Assembly (NCBI RefSeq): GCF_002892795.1
Contig: NZ_PJMC01000002.1
Location: 124,001 to 188,000, forward strand
Source of the DNA: Arthrobacter sp. AFG20
GTDB lineage: Bacteria; Actinomycetota; Actinomycetes; Actinomycetales; Micrococcaceae
Reading direction: 5' to 3'
DNA: 64,000 bases
Made by a program: the position numbers and the translations under genes. This document shows positions 11,057 through 21,077 of the stretch, one piece after another. Below the pieces are notes generated by a model. The model saw only the letters and a list, made by a program, of their open reading frames with translations. It was not told where the DNA came from and did not search any database. Position 1 is the first letter of the stretch. Every line of letters starts with the position of its first letter.

Positions 11057-11398
11057 CTACTGGGCGGTGCTTGACCAGCCCTCGCTGTCGGGGCCGCCGT
11101 CTGTTCCGTGCTCGCAGAGCCGCAGTGCGACGTCGGCCGCCGACTGCACCGCCTCCTGTGGCGTCGCGCTGCCGCCCTTCGCCGCCAGCCCGGCGGCGTA
11201 GCCAACCAAAAGCGCGCTGACGGGTCCGGCCTGCTCGTTAACCGCGCGGGAAGACTCGCCGGCGAGGCGTGCCACCAGCTGCTGGTCCACCTTGAGATCC
11301 AGGATCTGCAGCGCCTGAATGAGCCGTTGGCTCCACTGGGCGAGGTCCTGGTCGGATGAGGAGGCGGCGCCGTCGTCGCCCTCTGTAATGCCTGTCAT
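11057..11398 (-). CDS. DUF6457 protein, molybdenum-cofactor associated
   Basis: A 113-residue, mostly helical cytosolic protein with acidic ends. The central block (WSQRLIQALQ, then LDLKVDQQLVARLAGESSRAV and the PVSALLVGYAAGLA segment) matches the actinobacterial DUF6457 domain, which is often found beside or fused to MobA-type molybdopterin nucleotidyltransferases. Its place opposite the FdhF/YdeP-like gene supports a role in molybdenum-enzyme maturation, which is inference. It converges on that gene. The ATG at 11398 follows a GGGAGTCC-like site on the minus strand. Confidence 0.7.
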   Translation of the reverse strand: MTGITEGDDGAASSSDQDLAQWSQRLIQALQILDLKVDQQLVARLAGESSRAVNEQAGPVSALLVGYAAGLAAKGGSATPQEAVQSAADVALRLCEHGTDGGPDSEGWSSTAQ

Positions 11399-11458
11399 TG
11401 GACTCCCTTTCGCTTGGCCATTGGTGCCGGTGCCCCGCCGGACGCGCCGGCCGGGATT

Positions 11459-12433
<975 letters not shown>

Positions 12434-12488
12434 GGGGCTCTCCTCGGGTAGGTTGCGGGAGTGGCTCAGGGAGGTGCGGTGTAGTCGC

Positions 12489-12521
12489 AACTATAAGTCG
12501 ACTTGCGGCATTTTTGCTCAA
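12489..12521 (-). promoter_or_regulatory. Promoter with MerR-like palindrome
   Basis: On the minus strand a TTGAGC box and a TATAGT box are separated by 20 bases, too far for normal recognition. The spacer contains the perfect palindrome AAGTCGACTT (12495-12504). Long spacers with a central CAAGT-ACTTG type dyad are the hallmark of MerR-family activators such as SoxR. No merR gene is in the window. Confidence 0.4.
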
Positions 12522-12659
12522 CTTTCGCGGCGCCGAAACGCCGCCGGCCCGGGTCTCCCGCATGCTGACGCGGTTTTCCCGGTGACCGGCGGCGGTGTTG
12601 CTTCCGAAAGCGGTGCAGAAATGCGCGGTCCAGACCCACAACGGGGTCGGGAACAACAG

Positions 12660-13553
12660 CTACGGCGTGGGGCTGCCGCCGTTGACGTTCAGGGTCTCGC
12701 CGACCACGAAGCTCGACTCCGCCGAGGCCAGGAACACGTAGGCGGGGGCAAGTTCGGCAGGCTGTCCGGCCCGGCCCAGGGGAGTGTCCTTGCCGAACTC
12801 GGGCAGGGCTTCCTTGGGCTGGCCGCTGCTGACCTGCAGGGGTGTCCAGATCGGCCCGGGAGCCACGGCGTTCACCCGGATACCCTTCGGCGCCAGCTGC
12901 TGTGCCAGTCCCTTGGTGAAGTTGTTGATGCTCGCCTTCGTGGTGGCGTAGTCAAGGAGGGTGGGCGACGGGTTGTAGGCCTGGATTGACGTCGTGTTGA
13001 TGATGGTGGAGCCGGCGGGAAGGTGCGGCACGGCGGCCCTGGTGAGCCAGAACATGGCGTACACGTTGGTCTTCTGCGTGTGATCGAACTGTTCGTCGGT
13101 GATGTCGCCGATGTCCTCCTGCGCCACCTGCTTGCCCGCGTTGTTCACGAGGAGGTCCAGTCCGCCCAGTTCCTGCAGCGCGGTGTCCACCAGCTTCTGG
13201 CAGGTAGCCGGGTCCTTGAGGTCGCCGGGGACTTTCACGGCCTTGCGGCCGGCCTTCTCGATCAGGTTCGCGATCTTCGCGGCGTCTTCCTCCTCCTCAG
13301 GAAGGTAGGACAGTACGACGTCGGCCCCTTCCCGGGCGAAGGCGATCGCCGTCGCTGCGCCGATGCCGGAGTCCGCACCCGTGACGATTGCCTTCCTGCC
13401 ATCGAGGCGGCCCGTGCCGCGGTAGGTGTCCTCGCCCAGATCGGCCTTGGGTTCAAGCTTGGCGTCCAGGCCGGGCTCGGGCTGGTGCTGCTTCGGCGGC
13501 TCGATGTGCTCGTAAGCGGTGACAGGGTTCTTGAAGGTGTACTGGTCGGTCAT
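12660..13553 (-). CDS. SDR-family oxidoreductase, general-stress type
   Basis: A 297-residue short-chain dehydrogenase of the YhdF/YdaD (general stress protein 39) class, recognised by the extended N-terminal tail ([14 protein letters not shown]) before the Rossmann fold. The cofactor motif is TGADSGIG, followed by NNAGKQ, the catalytic Ser and YATTKAS (Tyr and Lys), and the NGGSPTP ending. Substrate is unknown; glucose or general aldehydes are typical guesses for the class. GGAGGAG lies 5 bases before the ATG on the minus strand. A palindrome (13628-13639) lies about 75 bases upstream. Confidence 0.88.
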   Translation of the reverse strand: MTDQYTFKNPVTAYEHIEPPKQHQPEPGLDAKLEPKADLGEDTYRGTGRLDGRKAIVTGADSGIGAATAIAFAREGADVVLSYLPEEEEDAAKIANLIEKAGRKAVKVPGDLKDPATCQKLVDTALQELGGLDLLVNNAGKQVAQEDIGDITDEQFDHTQKTNVYAMFWLTRAAVPHLPAGSTIINTTSIQAYNPSPTLLDYATTKASINNFTKGLAQQLAPKGIRVNAVAPGPIWTPLQVSSGQPKEALPEFGKDTPLGRAGQPAELAPAYVFLASAESSFVVGETLNVNGGSPTP

Positions 13554-13866
13554 GGTTCTCCTCCGTGGTGGTGTTGAACGCGGACAGGAACATCAAGGTC
13601 CGGGCAATGTTGGCATCGCGGGAATGCTAAGCATGCTTACCGTCTACCCTAACGAGACTGTGGCGGTGCCGCCAGTGGTGCCGTAAATCGGATTGCAAGG
13701 CACAGGCTTCTGACGCCGAAGGGCGGGCCGCGGTGATGGGTTGACGGCCACCCCTTCCGCGTACTGCATCGCCTGAATAGGCTGGCAGTCCCAGCCCGGC
13801 GCGCCGCGATTCCTGGCGGCCCTTCCGCCAGGCAATCCAGGACGCGGTAATGAAGGAGTGTAGGCG
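13554..13866. promoter_or_regulatory. Divergent gap with two palindromes
   Basis: There is no credible gene in these 313 bases. They hold a perfect 12-base palindrome TAAGCATGCTTA (13628-13639), which suits a dimeric regulator of the SDR gene, and a hairpin with 8-base arms and a 5-base loop (13812-13832) ahead of the DUF2630 gene. The DUF2630 start has GGAG 9 bases upstream. Confidence 0.4.
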
Positions 13867-14166
13867 ATGGACAACCAGGACATTCTGCAGCGCATCCAGG
13901 CGCTGGTTGACGAAGAGCATCAGCTCCGCGATCCTGCGGCGTCGGCCGCGGCCACCGGCTCCGGCGGGGGTGGCTCCGGAGAAGATGCTTCCGACGAGGG
14001 TGCAGCTGAGCGGGATGAGCGTCGGACCCGGCTGCGGCAGGTGGAAGAGGCTCTGGACCAGTGCTGGGATTTGCTGCGCCAGCGCCGGGCAAAGGTGAAG
14101 GCGGGCGAGGACCCCCATGATGCGGACGCCCGTCCTGTCAATGAGGTGGAAGGCTATGTGCAGTAA
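13867..14166 (+). CDS. DUF2630 family protein
   Basis: A 99-residue acidic, helical protein. It begins MDNQDILQRIQALVDEEHQL and has a second helix with LRQVEEALDQCWDLLRQRRA, the two-helix pattern of the actinobacterial DUF2630 family, whose function is unknown. A Gly/Ser-rich linker (about residues 30-45) separates the helices. The C-terminal YVQ and stop codon fall inside the first copy of a 19-base tandem repeat, so the end of the reading frame may have been shaped by that repeat. Confidence 0.8.
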   Translation: MDNQDILQRIQALVDEEHQLRDPAASAAATGSGGGGSGEDASDEGAAERDERRTRLRQVEEALDQCWDLLRQRRAKVKAGEDPHDADARPVNEVEGYVQ

Positions 14167-14232
14167 GAGTCGGCCTGTGCAGTAAGAGTCGGCCAGGGCA
14201 GTATGCGCCGGCCAGTGCGGTAACGGGCGGCC
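14157..14232. repeat. Four 19-base tandem repeats
   Basis: Four head-to-tail units of exactly 19 bases start at 14157, 14176, 14195 and 14214. The first two are identical and the third and fourth are diverged. Each ends in CGGCC or CGGCC-like sequence. The DUF2630 stop codon lies in unit one. Confidence 0.75.
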
Positions 14233-14297
14233 GCCGTCGGTAGCCGCCCTTCCACATCTGTGGCGCGTTATTGCCGGTGGGTTGTTACCGCGGGTGG

Positions 14298-14588
14298 TTA
14301 CTGTTCCTGGCCGCTGTGCAGCCCGTCGTCGCTGCTGTCTGCGGACGCCGCGTCGCCGGTGTCGTCGGAGAGGTCCATGTTGCCGCGGGCTTCCTCCATG
14401 GTCGGACCGCCGGACGGGACGCTGTAGCGCTCCGGGCGAATGCCGTGCGACTGTTCCTCGATGAGCGCCTGCTCCTCGCTAAAGCGGATAACGTTGGCGT
14501 CATCACCGGCGTCGCCGGGAACGTCATCGCGGAGCTTTGAAGGGTCCGGAACGATAAAGCCGTCTGCCTTGCTGCTGTGTTCACTCAC
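14298..14588 (-). CDS. Small acidic protein of unknown function
   Basis: A 96-residue hydrophilic, acidic protein with no membrane segment and no family I can name. The central part (VIRFSEEQALIEEQSHGIRPERY) looks conserved and structured, while both ends are Ser/Asp-rich. An ATG at 14597 exists, but the GGAAGGG site touches it directly. The in-frame GTG at 14588 has that site 9 bases upstream and is preferred. It stands alone with no obvious partner. Confidence 0.6.
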   Translation of the reverse strand: MSEHSSKADGFIVPDPSKLRDDVPGDAGDDANVIRFSEEQALIEEQSHGIRPERYSVPSGGPTMEEARGNMDLSDDTGDAASADSSDDGLHSGQEQ

Positions 14589-14830
14589 TGAACTCATCCC
14601 TTCCGTTTGGTGCCTCGATCTACATGGTAAGCCTACTTTCTATTGTTGATGCCGTGAAATGACCCAGGGAAGTAGCTCCCGCGGCCAGGAAAAAGCGTGA
14701 TTTCCGCCTCAGTTCGGGTGTAATCCTCGTCATAGTCGGTCACGACACACAATGTTTACCGAGCAAAGTCGCCATAATTGCCCAGCTCTTGGCAAACTAC
14801 TGGGGGAACAATCGCTCTGTAAGGGGAACC

Positions 14831-15694
14831 ATGCGCAAGACTGCCGCCGAAAACACCAACATCCGCCTCAAGGCCGTGCTGGACGTTCTGGCAGAGGGGG
14901 TGTTGTCCGGTGACTCGCAGAACGCCGGCGCCGTGCTGGCTGAAGCGCTCGTACGGGTGCCGCTGAACGCCTACGAAGCTGAGCTTCTCAGCGGCGGGAT
15001 TCCCCGCGGCCACAAGTCACTGACCACTGCCACGGCCAAGCTGGTCAAGGCTGGCTGGCTCGTCAAGGGACGCTCCGGCTGGACCATCACGGAGGACGGG
15101 CAGCGCGCGACGGTCGCCTTCCCGGACGCGGCCAGCTTCTCGGCAGCGCTCGACGCCGGTACTCCGGTCCCTGCCGACACGCCCCTTCCGGTGGCCGCAC
15201 CTGCCAAGCCGGCAGCCACGAAGGCAGCCCCGGCAGAGGCCGAGAAGACTCCGTCCAAGGCGGCGAAGGTCGTCGACAAGGCGGCCAAGCTGATCGAGGA
15301 CGCAGTAGCTCCCGTAGCCAAGGCTGTGCGCAAGAAGGCAGAGGCCGACGCCGAAGCACAGGCTCCCGCCGTCGAAAATTCCGCAGAAATCATCGACCAG
15401 CCCGCCGCGGTGGCCGTGGCCGGCGACTTCAACACCCTGCTCGGAGCCCCGGAGAACTGGGCGCCCCAGTACGACGAATCGCAGATGAAGCTGGACGAGC
15501 TGGATCAGCTGTGGAAGATTTCGGCTGAAATCCCGGCCGGCTACTACACCTTCAAGATCGCCCTCAACCGCTCCTGGGATGAAAACTACGGCGCGTTCGG
15601 CGCATTCGATGGTGCCAACCACGAACTGCACCACTCCGGCGGCCAGCTCACCATCCGCTACAACCACCGGACGCGGGACATCACCGTCAACTGA
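14831..15694 (+). CDS. Winged-helix protein fused to a pullulanase X25-type module
   Basis: A 287-residue protein with no signal peptide. Residues 1-95 look like a winged-helix domain (repeated short helices, then SLTTATAKLVKAGWLVKGRSG). An Ala/Lys/Pro-rich linker of about 100 residues follows, with lysine-rich repeats reminiscent of histone-like tails. Residues about 198-287 match the X25 module of pullulanases (LWKISAEIPAGYYTFKIALN, then WDENYGAFGAF and YNHRTRDITVN), a starch-binding-like beta sandwich. AAGGGG 5 bases upstream fixes the ATG at 14831. Its role is unknown; a cytoplasmic glycan-responsive DNA-binding protein is one reading. Confidence 0.75.
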   Translation: MRKTAAENTNIRLKAVLDVLAEGVLSGDSQNAGAVLAEALVRVPLNAYEAELLSGGIPRGHKSLTTATAKLVKAGWLVKGRSGWTITEDGQRATVAFPDAASFSAALDAGTPVPADTPLPVAAPAKPAATKAAPAEAEKTPSKAAKVVDKAAKLIEDAVAPVAKAVRKKAEADAEAQAPAVENSAEIIDQPAAVAVAGDFNTLLGAPENWAPQYDESQMKLDELDQLWKISAEIPAGYYTFKIALNRSWDENYGAFGAFDGANHELHHSGGQLTIRYNHRTRDITVN

Positions 15695-15707
15695 TCCCGC
15701 CCGGCCG

Positions 15708-15743
15708 AAGCCCCGCTGCAGCACACGCTGCGGCGGGGCTTTT
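15708..15743 (+). terminator. Intrinsic terminator
   Basis: A stem of about 14 pairs (15708-15722 with 15727-15740) capped by ACAC and followed by TTTT, 14 bases past the stop of the X25 fusion gene. Confidence 0.85.
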
Positions 15744-15880
15744 CCGTTGGGAGGGTCTATGCCTTCGGACCCGGTTCGTTAGCGATGGCAACACTTTGGA
15801 TGCGATGCTCTCCGGTCTCTTTCCCGGTCGATGGATGAAAGCCCAGAATGGGGAGCACGTTCGCAACTCAAGGAGGAGCT

Positions 15881-16693
15881 TTGCGATATTCAGGGACATG
15901 GCGCTGTTCAGGGACATTGCGCCGTTCAGGGACATTGCGCCGTTCAGAAACTTTGTTCGGGGCCGCAGTCCTGGCTGCCGTCGTCGCACTCGCCGGTTGC
16001 GGGGCGCCTGTCCCGCCCGGTGGAGCGGGCTCTGGAGGACCAACAACGTCAGCCTCTTCCTCTGCTGCGGCCTCCGCAACGGGAAGTGGAACAGCGACGG
16101 CAATGGACAGCCCCGCGTTTGCCACCGCGACGCCGTCCGCAACGCCGCCTGAGGACTGGAAGACGTTTACGACGTCGGACGGCAAGTTGGCCTTCGACCT
16201 TCCGTCCGTGTGGGCCATCGAGGACCCTGCCGGACAGACGCCGCAGGGCGGCGGCGTGTTCGTGGAGGTCCGTAACCCTGCAGGCAAGACGATGGCCACG
16301 CTGCGCACCAACATGGTGGTGGGCGCGGAATGCACAATGAAGCAGCCGTACGGCATGTACGACTCCGAACCGCTACCGGCACTGAAGCAGTCCGGCAGCA
16401 CGCCAAGGTTCACGTTCGAGTCGCGGCAGGACGATACCGCCACCGACCCCGCCAAAATGACGATCCTGGCCTACGGCATCACCTCGGCGCCGGAACCGAC
16501 CGGGCCCACGGCCTGCCCGATAGCCCATTTCTTCACGTGGCCGCCAAGCGGGGCGATGTTCGGAGGGGTCTATAACCCGTTCGACACCACCCCGGGAAAC
16601 CCGCCGAACGTGGACACGCCTGAGGCGTACATGGAAACCCCCGAATACAAGAACATCCGCGCCATGATCACCTCGCTCCGCCCGGCGGTGTAG
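15881..16693 (+). CDS. Lipoprotein of unknown function with repeat in its signal peptide
   Basis: A 270-residue predicted lipoprotein. The TTG at 15881 is chosen because AAGGAGGA stands just upstream, while the ATG at 15848 has no site. The n-region is unusually long and basic, built from 18-base DNA repeats (SGTLRR units). A hydrophobic segment and the lipobox LAGC follow, then a Ser/Ala/Thr-rich linker. The mature domain ([19 protein letters not shown] onward) is a globular beta-rich domain of the kind seen in many actinobacterial secreted proteins of unknown function. It would sit on the outer face of the membrane. Confidence 0.7.
   Translation: MRYSGTWRCSGTLRRSGTLRRSETLFGAAVLAAVVALAGCGAPVPPGGAGSGGPTTSASSSAAASATGSGTATAMDSPAFATATPSATPPEDWKTFTTSDGKLAFDLPSVWAIEDPAGQTPQGGGVFVEVRNPAGKTMATLRTNMVVGAECTMKQPYGMYDSEPLPALKQSGSTPRFTFESRQDDTATDPAKMTILAYGITSAPEPTGPTACPIAHFFTWPPSGAMFGGVYNPFDTTPGNPPNVDTPEAYMETPEYKNIRAMITSLRPAV
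15889..15955. repeat. 18-base in-frame tandem repeat
   Basis: Three full units start at 15889, 15907 and 15925, with a partial fourth at 15943. Each unit adds six codons (S-G-T-L-R-R) to the positively charged start of the lipoprotein signal peptide. The second and third units are identical. Confidence 0.8.
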
Positions 16694-16713
16694 ACCGGCG
16701 AGATAGCGCCGCC

Positions 16714-16792
16714 TGTCGAGCCCGTTCTGGTCGAGCCCGTCCTGGTCGAGCCCGTCCTGGTCGAGCCCGTTTTGGTCGAGCCTGTCGAGACC
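16714..16792. repeat. 15-base tandem repeat ending in a dispersed REP-like motif
   Basis: GTCGAG recurs every 15 bases at 16715, 16730, 16745, 16760 and 16776 (the last shifted by one). The array ends in GGTCGAGCCTGTCGAGACC (16774-16792), a partly self-complementary word. Related copies lie at 46522-46536 and 50739-50757. It lies immediately upstream of acyP. Confidence 0.75.
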
Positions 16793-16806
16793 CAGGCCGC
16801 CGGCGC

Positions 16807-16812
16807 TACATT
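16807..16812 (+). promoter_or_regulatory. -10 box for leaderless acyP
   Basis: TACATT followed by exactly six bases and the acyP ATG, with no ribosome-binding site. No clear -35 box is present; the tandem repeat occupies that position. Confidence 0.45.
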
Positions 16813-16818
16813 GGTTCC

Positions 16819-17121
16819 ATGACCGACTCGAACGCAGCCGACCCGGACATCGTCCGCCTCACCGCGCGGGTCACAGGCATGGTCCAGGGCGTCGGCTTCA
16901 GGTACTGGACCGCGCGCAAGGCCGATGAACTGGGGCTGACCGGTTCAGTCAGGAACGACGACGACGGTTCGGTCGCCGTCGTCGCCGAAGGCCCGCAGCC
17001 GGATATCGTCGAATTCAGGCGCTGGCTCGGATCATCGCACGCGCCAGGGAGGGTGGCGCACGTCGACGAGAAGGTCTCCCCGGCTGAGGGCGGATTCGGG
17101 AGCTTTCAGGTTGTCAGCTGA
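16819..17121 (+). CDS. acyP: Acylphosphatase
   Basis: A 100-residue cytosolic enzyme that hydrolyses acyl phosphates. The phosphate-binding loop VQGVGFRYW carries the catalytic Arg28, and the catalytic Asn46 lies in [11 protein letters not shown]; the fold ends in the typical FQVVS-type strand. Length is as usual for the family. The gene end overlaps the end of the convergent nuclease-helicase gene by 8 bases. Confidence 0.93.
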   Translation: MTDSNAADPDIVRLTARVTGMVQGVGFRYWTARKADELGLTGSVRNDDDGSVAVVAEGPQPDIVEFRRWLGSSHAPGRVAHVDEKVSPAEGGFGSFQVVS

Positions 17122-20100
17122 ATCTCCCAGGGCTGAGCCCCAGGAAGGCCCCGAGTTCCTCGAGCGCGAAGGGCCGTGACGGCATGTAGTTCGTGAGCTC
17201 GGGGGAGCGGACGATCACGGCCCGCCACTGGCCGCGGGACACCGCCACGTTGATCCGGTTGCGGTTGAGCAGGAACTCGGCTCCGCGCGGTGCCTCGGCA
17301 ATGGCCGAACACGCCATTGACACGAGCACCACGGGAGCCTCCTGGCCCTGGAACTTGTCCACCGTGCCCACCCGCACGTCCGGCAGGCCCTCGTGGTCCA
17401 GGGCATGCCGGATGGCCTGCACCTGGGCGTTGTATGCAGCCACCACGAGGATGTCCTTGGCTTCCAGCCGCCGGATCGGCTCGTCCTTGCCCGGCGTCCA
17501 CTTGAGCCCGATATGCTCGCGTGCCAGTCCGACGATCTCGGCAGCCTCTTCGGCCGAACTCGTGGTGTTGCCGGCATGCGGCACGAGGACGGTTTCCATG
17601 CCCGGAGGCACGCCGTCGAGATGGCGCAGGGATGCCGCCGGCGCGGACTCCAGCCTGCCGTCGTAACTGAGCACCGACACCCTGCGGCACAGCTCGGGAT
17701 GCATCCGCCAGGAATCGGCGAGGAAGTAGCCCAGCTCGGCAGGCATCGTGGCATGCCCCGCCGACAGCCAGCCGAGTGCCGACTCATCGACCGGCTCCGG
17801 ATGGGAGCCCTGAGTGACCTGCGGAAGCTGCTGCGGGTCGCCGAGCAGCAGGAGCCGCTTCGCGGAGCGGGCCACCGCCAGGGTGTTGGCCAGCGAATAC
17901 TGGCCGGCCTCGTCAATGACCAGCAGATCCAGTGACCCTGCGGGCACGCACTTGCCCGTCATGGTCCAGGCCGTTCCGCCAACCAGGCAACCGCCGTCGG
18001 CGTCCAAAAGCCTCACGATGTCCTCATCGGCGACGCAGGTCCAGGGAACGTCGTGCGGTTGCGCCAGTCTTTTGGCCACAACTGCAGGGTCCACCCCGGC
18101 CTTCGCAATGGCTGTGCAGAGCATGTTCTCGACGACGGCGTGCGACTGAGCGACCACGCCCACCTTCCAGCCGGCCTGCACCAGCCGGGCGATGACGTGG
18201 GAGCCGACGAACGTCTTGCCCGTTCCCGGAGGACCTTGCACCGCGACGTAGGACCAGTCAACGTGTTCCAGCGACTGGGTAATCGCAGACACGTAGTCGG
18301 CGTTGCCCTCCGCACCGTTGCTGACTGCAAGCAGATTCGGGAGGCCGGCCAGCCTGGGTGCTGTCCGGCGCAGGATGTCCACGCCGGGATGCTTGGGAAG
18401 TTCTGGCAGCGAGGAGCCGACGAGCTGCGCGAGTTCCGCCAGCGCGGCCTCGATGCTGGCGGTGGGAATGGGACGGTCGTCCGTCAGCGCCATGGGCAGC
18501 TGGAAGTACGGCGGTACCTTTCCCGTGGACTTCTCCGTGATGGTGATGACGGTCCGGCCGGGCTGATCGGGATGGTCCTCGACGGCTTCCACGCGCGTGC
18601 CGAAAATGCCGTCCCGGGAGGGCGGCATGGTGGCTTCGAGGCGTGCTTCAGCAGCGCCTGCCGACGACTCCGCAGCGCCCGTACCCGCACGCGCCGGCCC
18701 CGTGCCCGCGCCCTCCGACCCCCTTGCCGCACCCGCAGGCTGGCCCGCGCCCCGCCTCGGGGTCCGTCCGCCGTCGACCTCCCCGAGGCCGTCGGGCAGG
18801 GGGTCCTCGAACATCCTGAACCAGGTGGAACCCGGCTTGAACTCAGAGCCCTCGCTCATGATCCCGGTAAGCCGCAGGGTGCGGGACTCCGTCCGGGCAC
18901 GTGCCGTGGCCGACGCCCAGTCCGAGGCGACCTCGGCTGCTTCGACAATGAACACGTTGCGCTGGTCCCGCCACCTGTCGACCTCGGATTCGAGGCGGTC
19001 GAAGTGCTCCCACCAGAACTGCTTGCGTTCCCGTCGGTGGTAGCCGGTGGCCGCGGCGACCATGGCCACGGACTGCTCGTCCGGCGTCAGCTCGCGGTGT
19101 TCCGGAATGGCGTCCAGGAAGGCACGCAGACTTGCTTCCTCCTGCGACGGTTCAGCGTCCGGGACTACATCCGACGGCGTTTGGGAACCGGAAGCTTCCG
19201 GGACGCCGACAGGCTCAGGAGCGCCGGCCCCCGTCAAAGCCGCAGGAGCGCCACCAGCACGCAGCTGCAGCAGCCAGTCGCGGAGGCGCAGCGTGGAAAG
19301 ACAGTCGTACTGGTTGTAGTCGGAAATGGACGCCAGGATGGCCGCCGCCTCGGCCTGCGTTTCGGGTCCGGCGTCGCGCGCTTCGCAGTAGGCGGCGTAG
19401 GCCACCACGGAAGCGCCGGCGTCCTTGACGTCCCCGGAGCGCAGGTTGTCTCCCATGTACAGGGGCTCGAGCTTCTTGATGGAGTACGAGGCCTCCGAGA
19501 TGCGGAGTGAGTGCCGGACCGTGGCGTACAGGTCCACGAGGAGGCCGTCCCGCAGCCACGAATCCACCACGTCCTCGCCGGCGACGTGGTTCAGCGAGAG
19601 GTTGCGCAGGGCCGTTTTTTCGTAGGGCGCATAGTGGTAGACGTGCATGTCCGGATACCGGGCCCGGCGTTCCTCCACGTAGGCGAGGAAGTCCAGGAAC
19701 GCCTGCCGTTCATCCGCTCGCGAGTGGGCCCAGAACGGCCGGAACACCGGTTCCTGGCCCGGCGGATCAGTGGGCCGCGGGGCCTCAACCACGCCGAAGA
19801 GGTACTCCAGGCCCCATTGGCCCGCGGGATCCTGCCAGAGCGGGTCGCCCTCGAAGTCGAAGAAGATGTCGCCGTCACTCGGGGCAGGAATGCCGGCCAG
19901 CGCGTTGTCTGCCAGCACCTTGTACGTGACGGTGTGCGGCTTGCCCTCCTTCATGAAGGTGCGCGAACCGTCCTCGGCCTCACGGCCGGTCTGCATCCTG
20001 GCCTGGTCGCGCAGGCGCCGCCGCGAACCTGCGGCCAGCTGCAGCGGCAGGTCGGCGAGGGCGTCGATGGTGGTGATGCCGTCCGCAACCAGCTTTTTCC

Positions 20101-20944
20101 GCTGGACGGAGGTCATGCCTGCCACCATCAGCAGGTCGCGGTGCTGCGTCACCTGCTCGGCGCAGTAGTCGCACCTGCCGCAGTAGCTGACCCCGGGCTG
20201 CTGCCACGCCACGGGGGCCTCCGTGCAGCGGTGAGCAGCGGTGAGCTCACGGAATCGCGCCCGGCGTTCCCGGTACACGGGCAGCAGATCCGCCAGCGAG
20301 TGAAAGCTGCGCTCCATGTTGCCCAGCACCAGGGTGACGCGCGGGGCGGGTTCAAGGCCGAGCTTGATCAGCTGGTCGCCATACGCAGCGAGCTGCAGCA
20401 GCGCCCCCACCTTGGCGTGCCGTGCCAGCTTGGTGTCCCAGACCGCGTAGCGCGGGGCACCACCGCCGCCACCGGGCAGGTCAGAACCAGGCCGGCCAAA
20501 GCCAAAGTCAGAACCAGGCGAGTCAGCTTCCTCCCGCACCAGGAAGTCGGCGTAGCCGAGGAATTCGCCGTCGAAGAAGGTGGCTTGGAAGACGACGTCG
20601 GCGCCGGTGCGGAGGGCTGCGGCGGTTTCCCGGGCTTTGTCCGCCAGGTCGGCCCGGTCCGTGGTTCCGCGGTCTACGCAGTGGACCCCGGTGGCGCGCG
20701 CCCGATCCCAGGTGCCGTGCTCTTCGATAAGGGCAGCCAGCACCTTGTGCTCGTGGAGGTCGCCGAGTTTGCCAGCCCACGCCTGCATCTCGTCGGCGGG
20801 GAAATCGGCCTTGGGGGAGCGGCCCAGCTTCTCGTCCAGGACCCGAAGCGTGCGGTACTCGCATTCGCTGGCGGCCACGAGGTCGCTGGCTGAGAACACC
20901 AGATCAGCCGGTGCTCCCGGCGTGGCTGGGTCGAGCAGGAACAT
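17114..20944 (-). CDS. TM0106-type RecB-like nuclease, DEDD-like domain and SF1 helicase fusion
   Basis: A 1276-residue protein in three parts. Residues 1-275 form a RecB/Cas4-like nuclease with a GYADFLV strand and an acidic-Lys WDTKLA motif (about 170). One early Cys (Cys28) plus a late CGRCDYC cluster (about 255) suggests a Dna2/Cas4-style iron-sulfur staple. Around 355-600 lies an RNase H-like exonuclease segment starting [10 protein letters not shown]. The C-terminal half is a UPF1/Dna2-type helicase: Walker A GPPGTGKT (about 905), [24 protein letters not shown] and VAVSRGQWR. It probably processes DNA ends or flaps. GGGGAGG precedes the ATG. Confidence 0.85.
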   Translation of the reverse strand: MFLLDPATPGAPADLVFSASDLVAASECEYRTLRVLDEKLGRSPKADFPADEMQAWAGKLGDLHEHKVLAALIEEHGTWDRARATGVHCVDRGTTDRADLADKARETAAALRTGADVVFQATFFDGEFLGYADFLVREEADSPGSDFGFGRPGSDLPGGGGGAPRYAVWDTKLARHAKVGALLQLAAYGDQLIKLGLEPAPRVTLVLGNMERSFHSLADLLPVYRERRARFRELTAAHRCTEAPVAWQQPGVSYCGRCDYCAEQVTQHRDLLMVAGMTSVQRKKLVADGITTIDALADLPLQLAAGSRRRLRDQARMQTGREAEDGSRTFMKEGKPHTVTYKVLADNALAGIPAPSDGDIFFDFEGDPLWQDPAGQWGLEYLFGVVEAPRPTDPPGQEPVFRPFWAHSRADERQAFLDFLAYVEERRARYPDMHVYHYAPYEKTALRNLSLNHVAGEDVVDSWLRDGLLVDLYATVRHSLRISEASYSIKKLEPLYMGDNLRSGDVKDAGASVVAYAAYCEARDAGPETQAEAAAILASISDYNQYDCLSTLRLRDWLLQLRAGGAPAALTGAGAPEPVGVPEASGSQTPSDVVPDAEPSQEEASLRAFLDAIPEHRELTPDEQSVAMVAAATGYHRRERKQFWWEHFDRLESEVDRWRDQRNVFIVEAAEVASDWASATARARTESRTLRLTGIMSEGSEFKPGSTWFRMFEDPLPDGLGEVDGGRTPRRGAGQPAGAARGSEGAGTGPARAGTGAAESSAGAAEARLEATMPPSRDGIFGTRVEAVEDHPDQPGRTVITITEKSTGKVPPYFQLPMALTDDRPIPTASIEAALAELAQLVGSSLPELPKHPGVDILRRTAPRLAGLPNLLAVSNGAEGNADYVSAITQSLEHVDWSYVAVQGPPGTGKTFVGSHVIARLVQAGWKVGVVAQSHAVVENMLCTAIAKAGVDPAVVAKRLAQPHDVPWTCVADEDIVRLLDADGGCLVGGTAWTMTGKCVPAGSLDLLVIDEAGQYSLANTLAVARSAKRLLLLGDPQQLPQVTQGSHPEPVDESALGWLSAGHATMPAELGYFLADSWRMHPELCRRVSVLSYDGRLESAPAASLRHLDGVPPGMETVLVPHAGNTTSSAEEAAEIVGLAREHIGLKWTPGKDEPIRRLEAKDILVVAAYNAQVQAIRHALDHEGLPDVRVGTVDKFQGQEAPVVLVSMACSAIAEAPRGAEFLLNRNRINVAVSRGQWRAVIVRSPELTNYMPSRPFALEELGAFLGLSPGRFS

Positions 20945-21077
20945 GGGGCCTCCCCATTGGCAGCCTCGCTCCGGGACGGTTCCCGGTGCGCTGATTTGAA
21001 TCTAGCAAGAGGCTGTGACAATCACGCCGCACCGGATGGGAGCTGCGCCAATGGGGGACCCTATATGCCTGCGCAGG

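Noticed and set aside
13627..14118. Minus-strand frame over and upstream of DUF2630
   Set aside because: It is a shadow of the DUF2630 gene and its promoter, with no start signal and no recognisable protein pattern.
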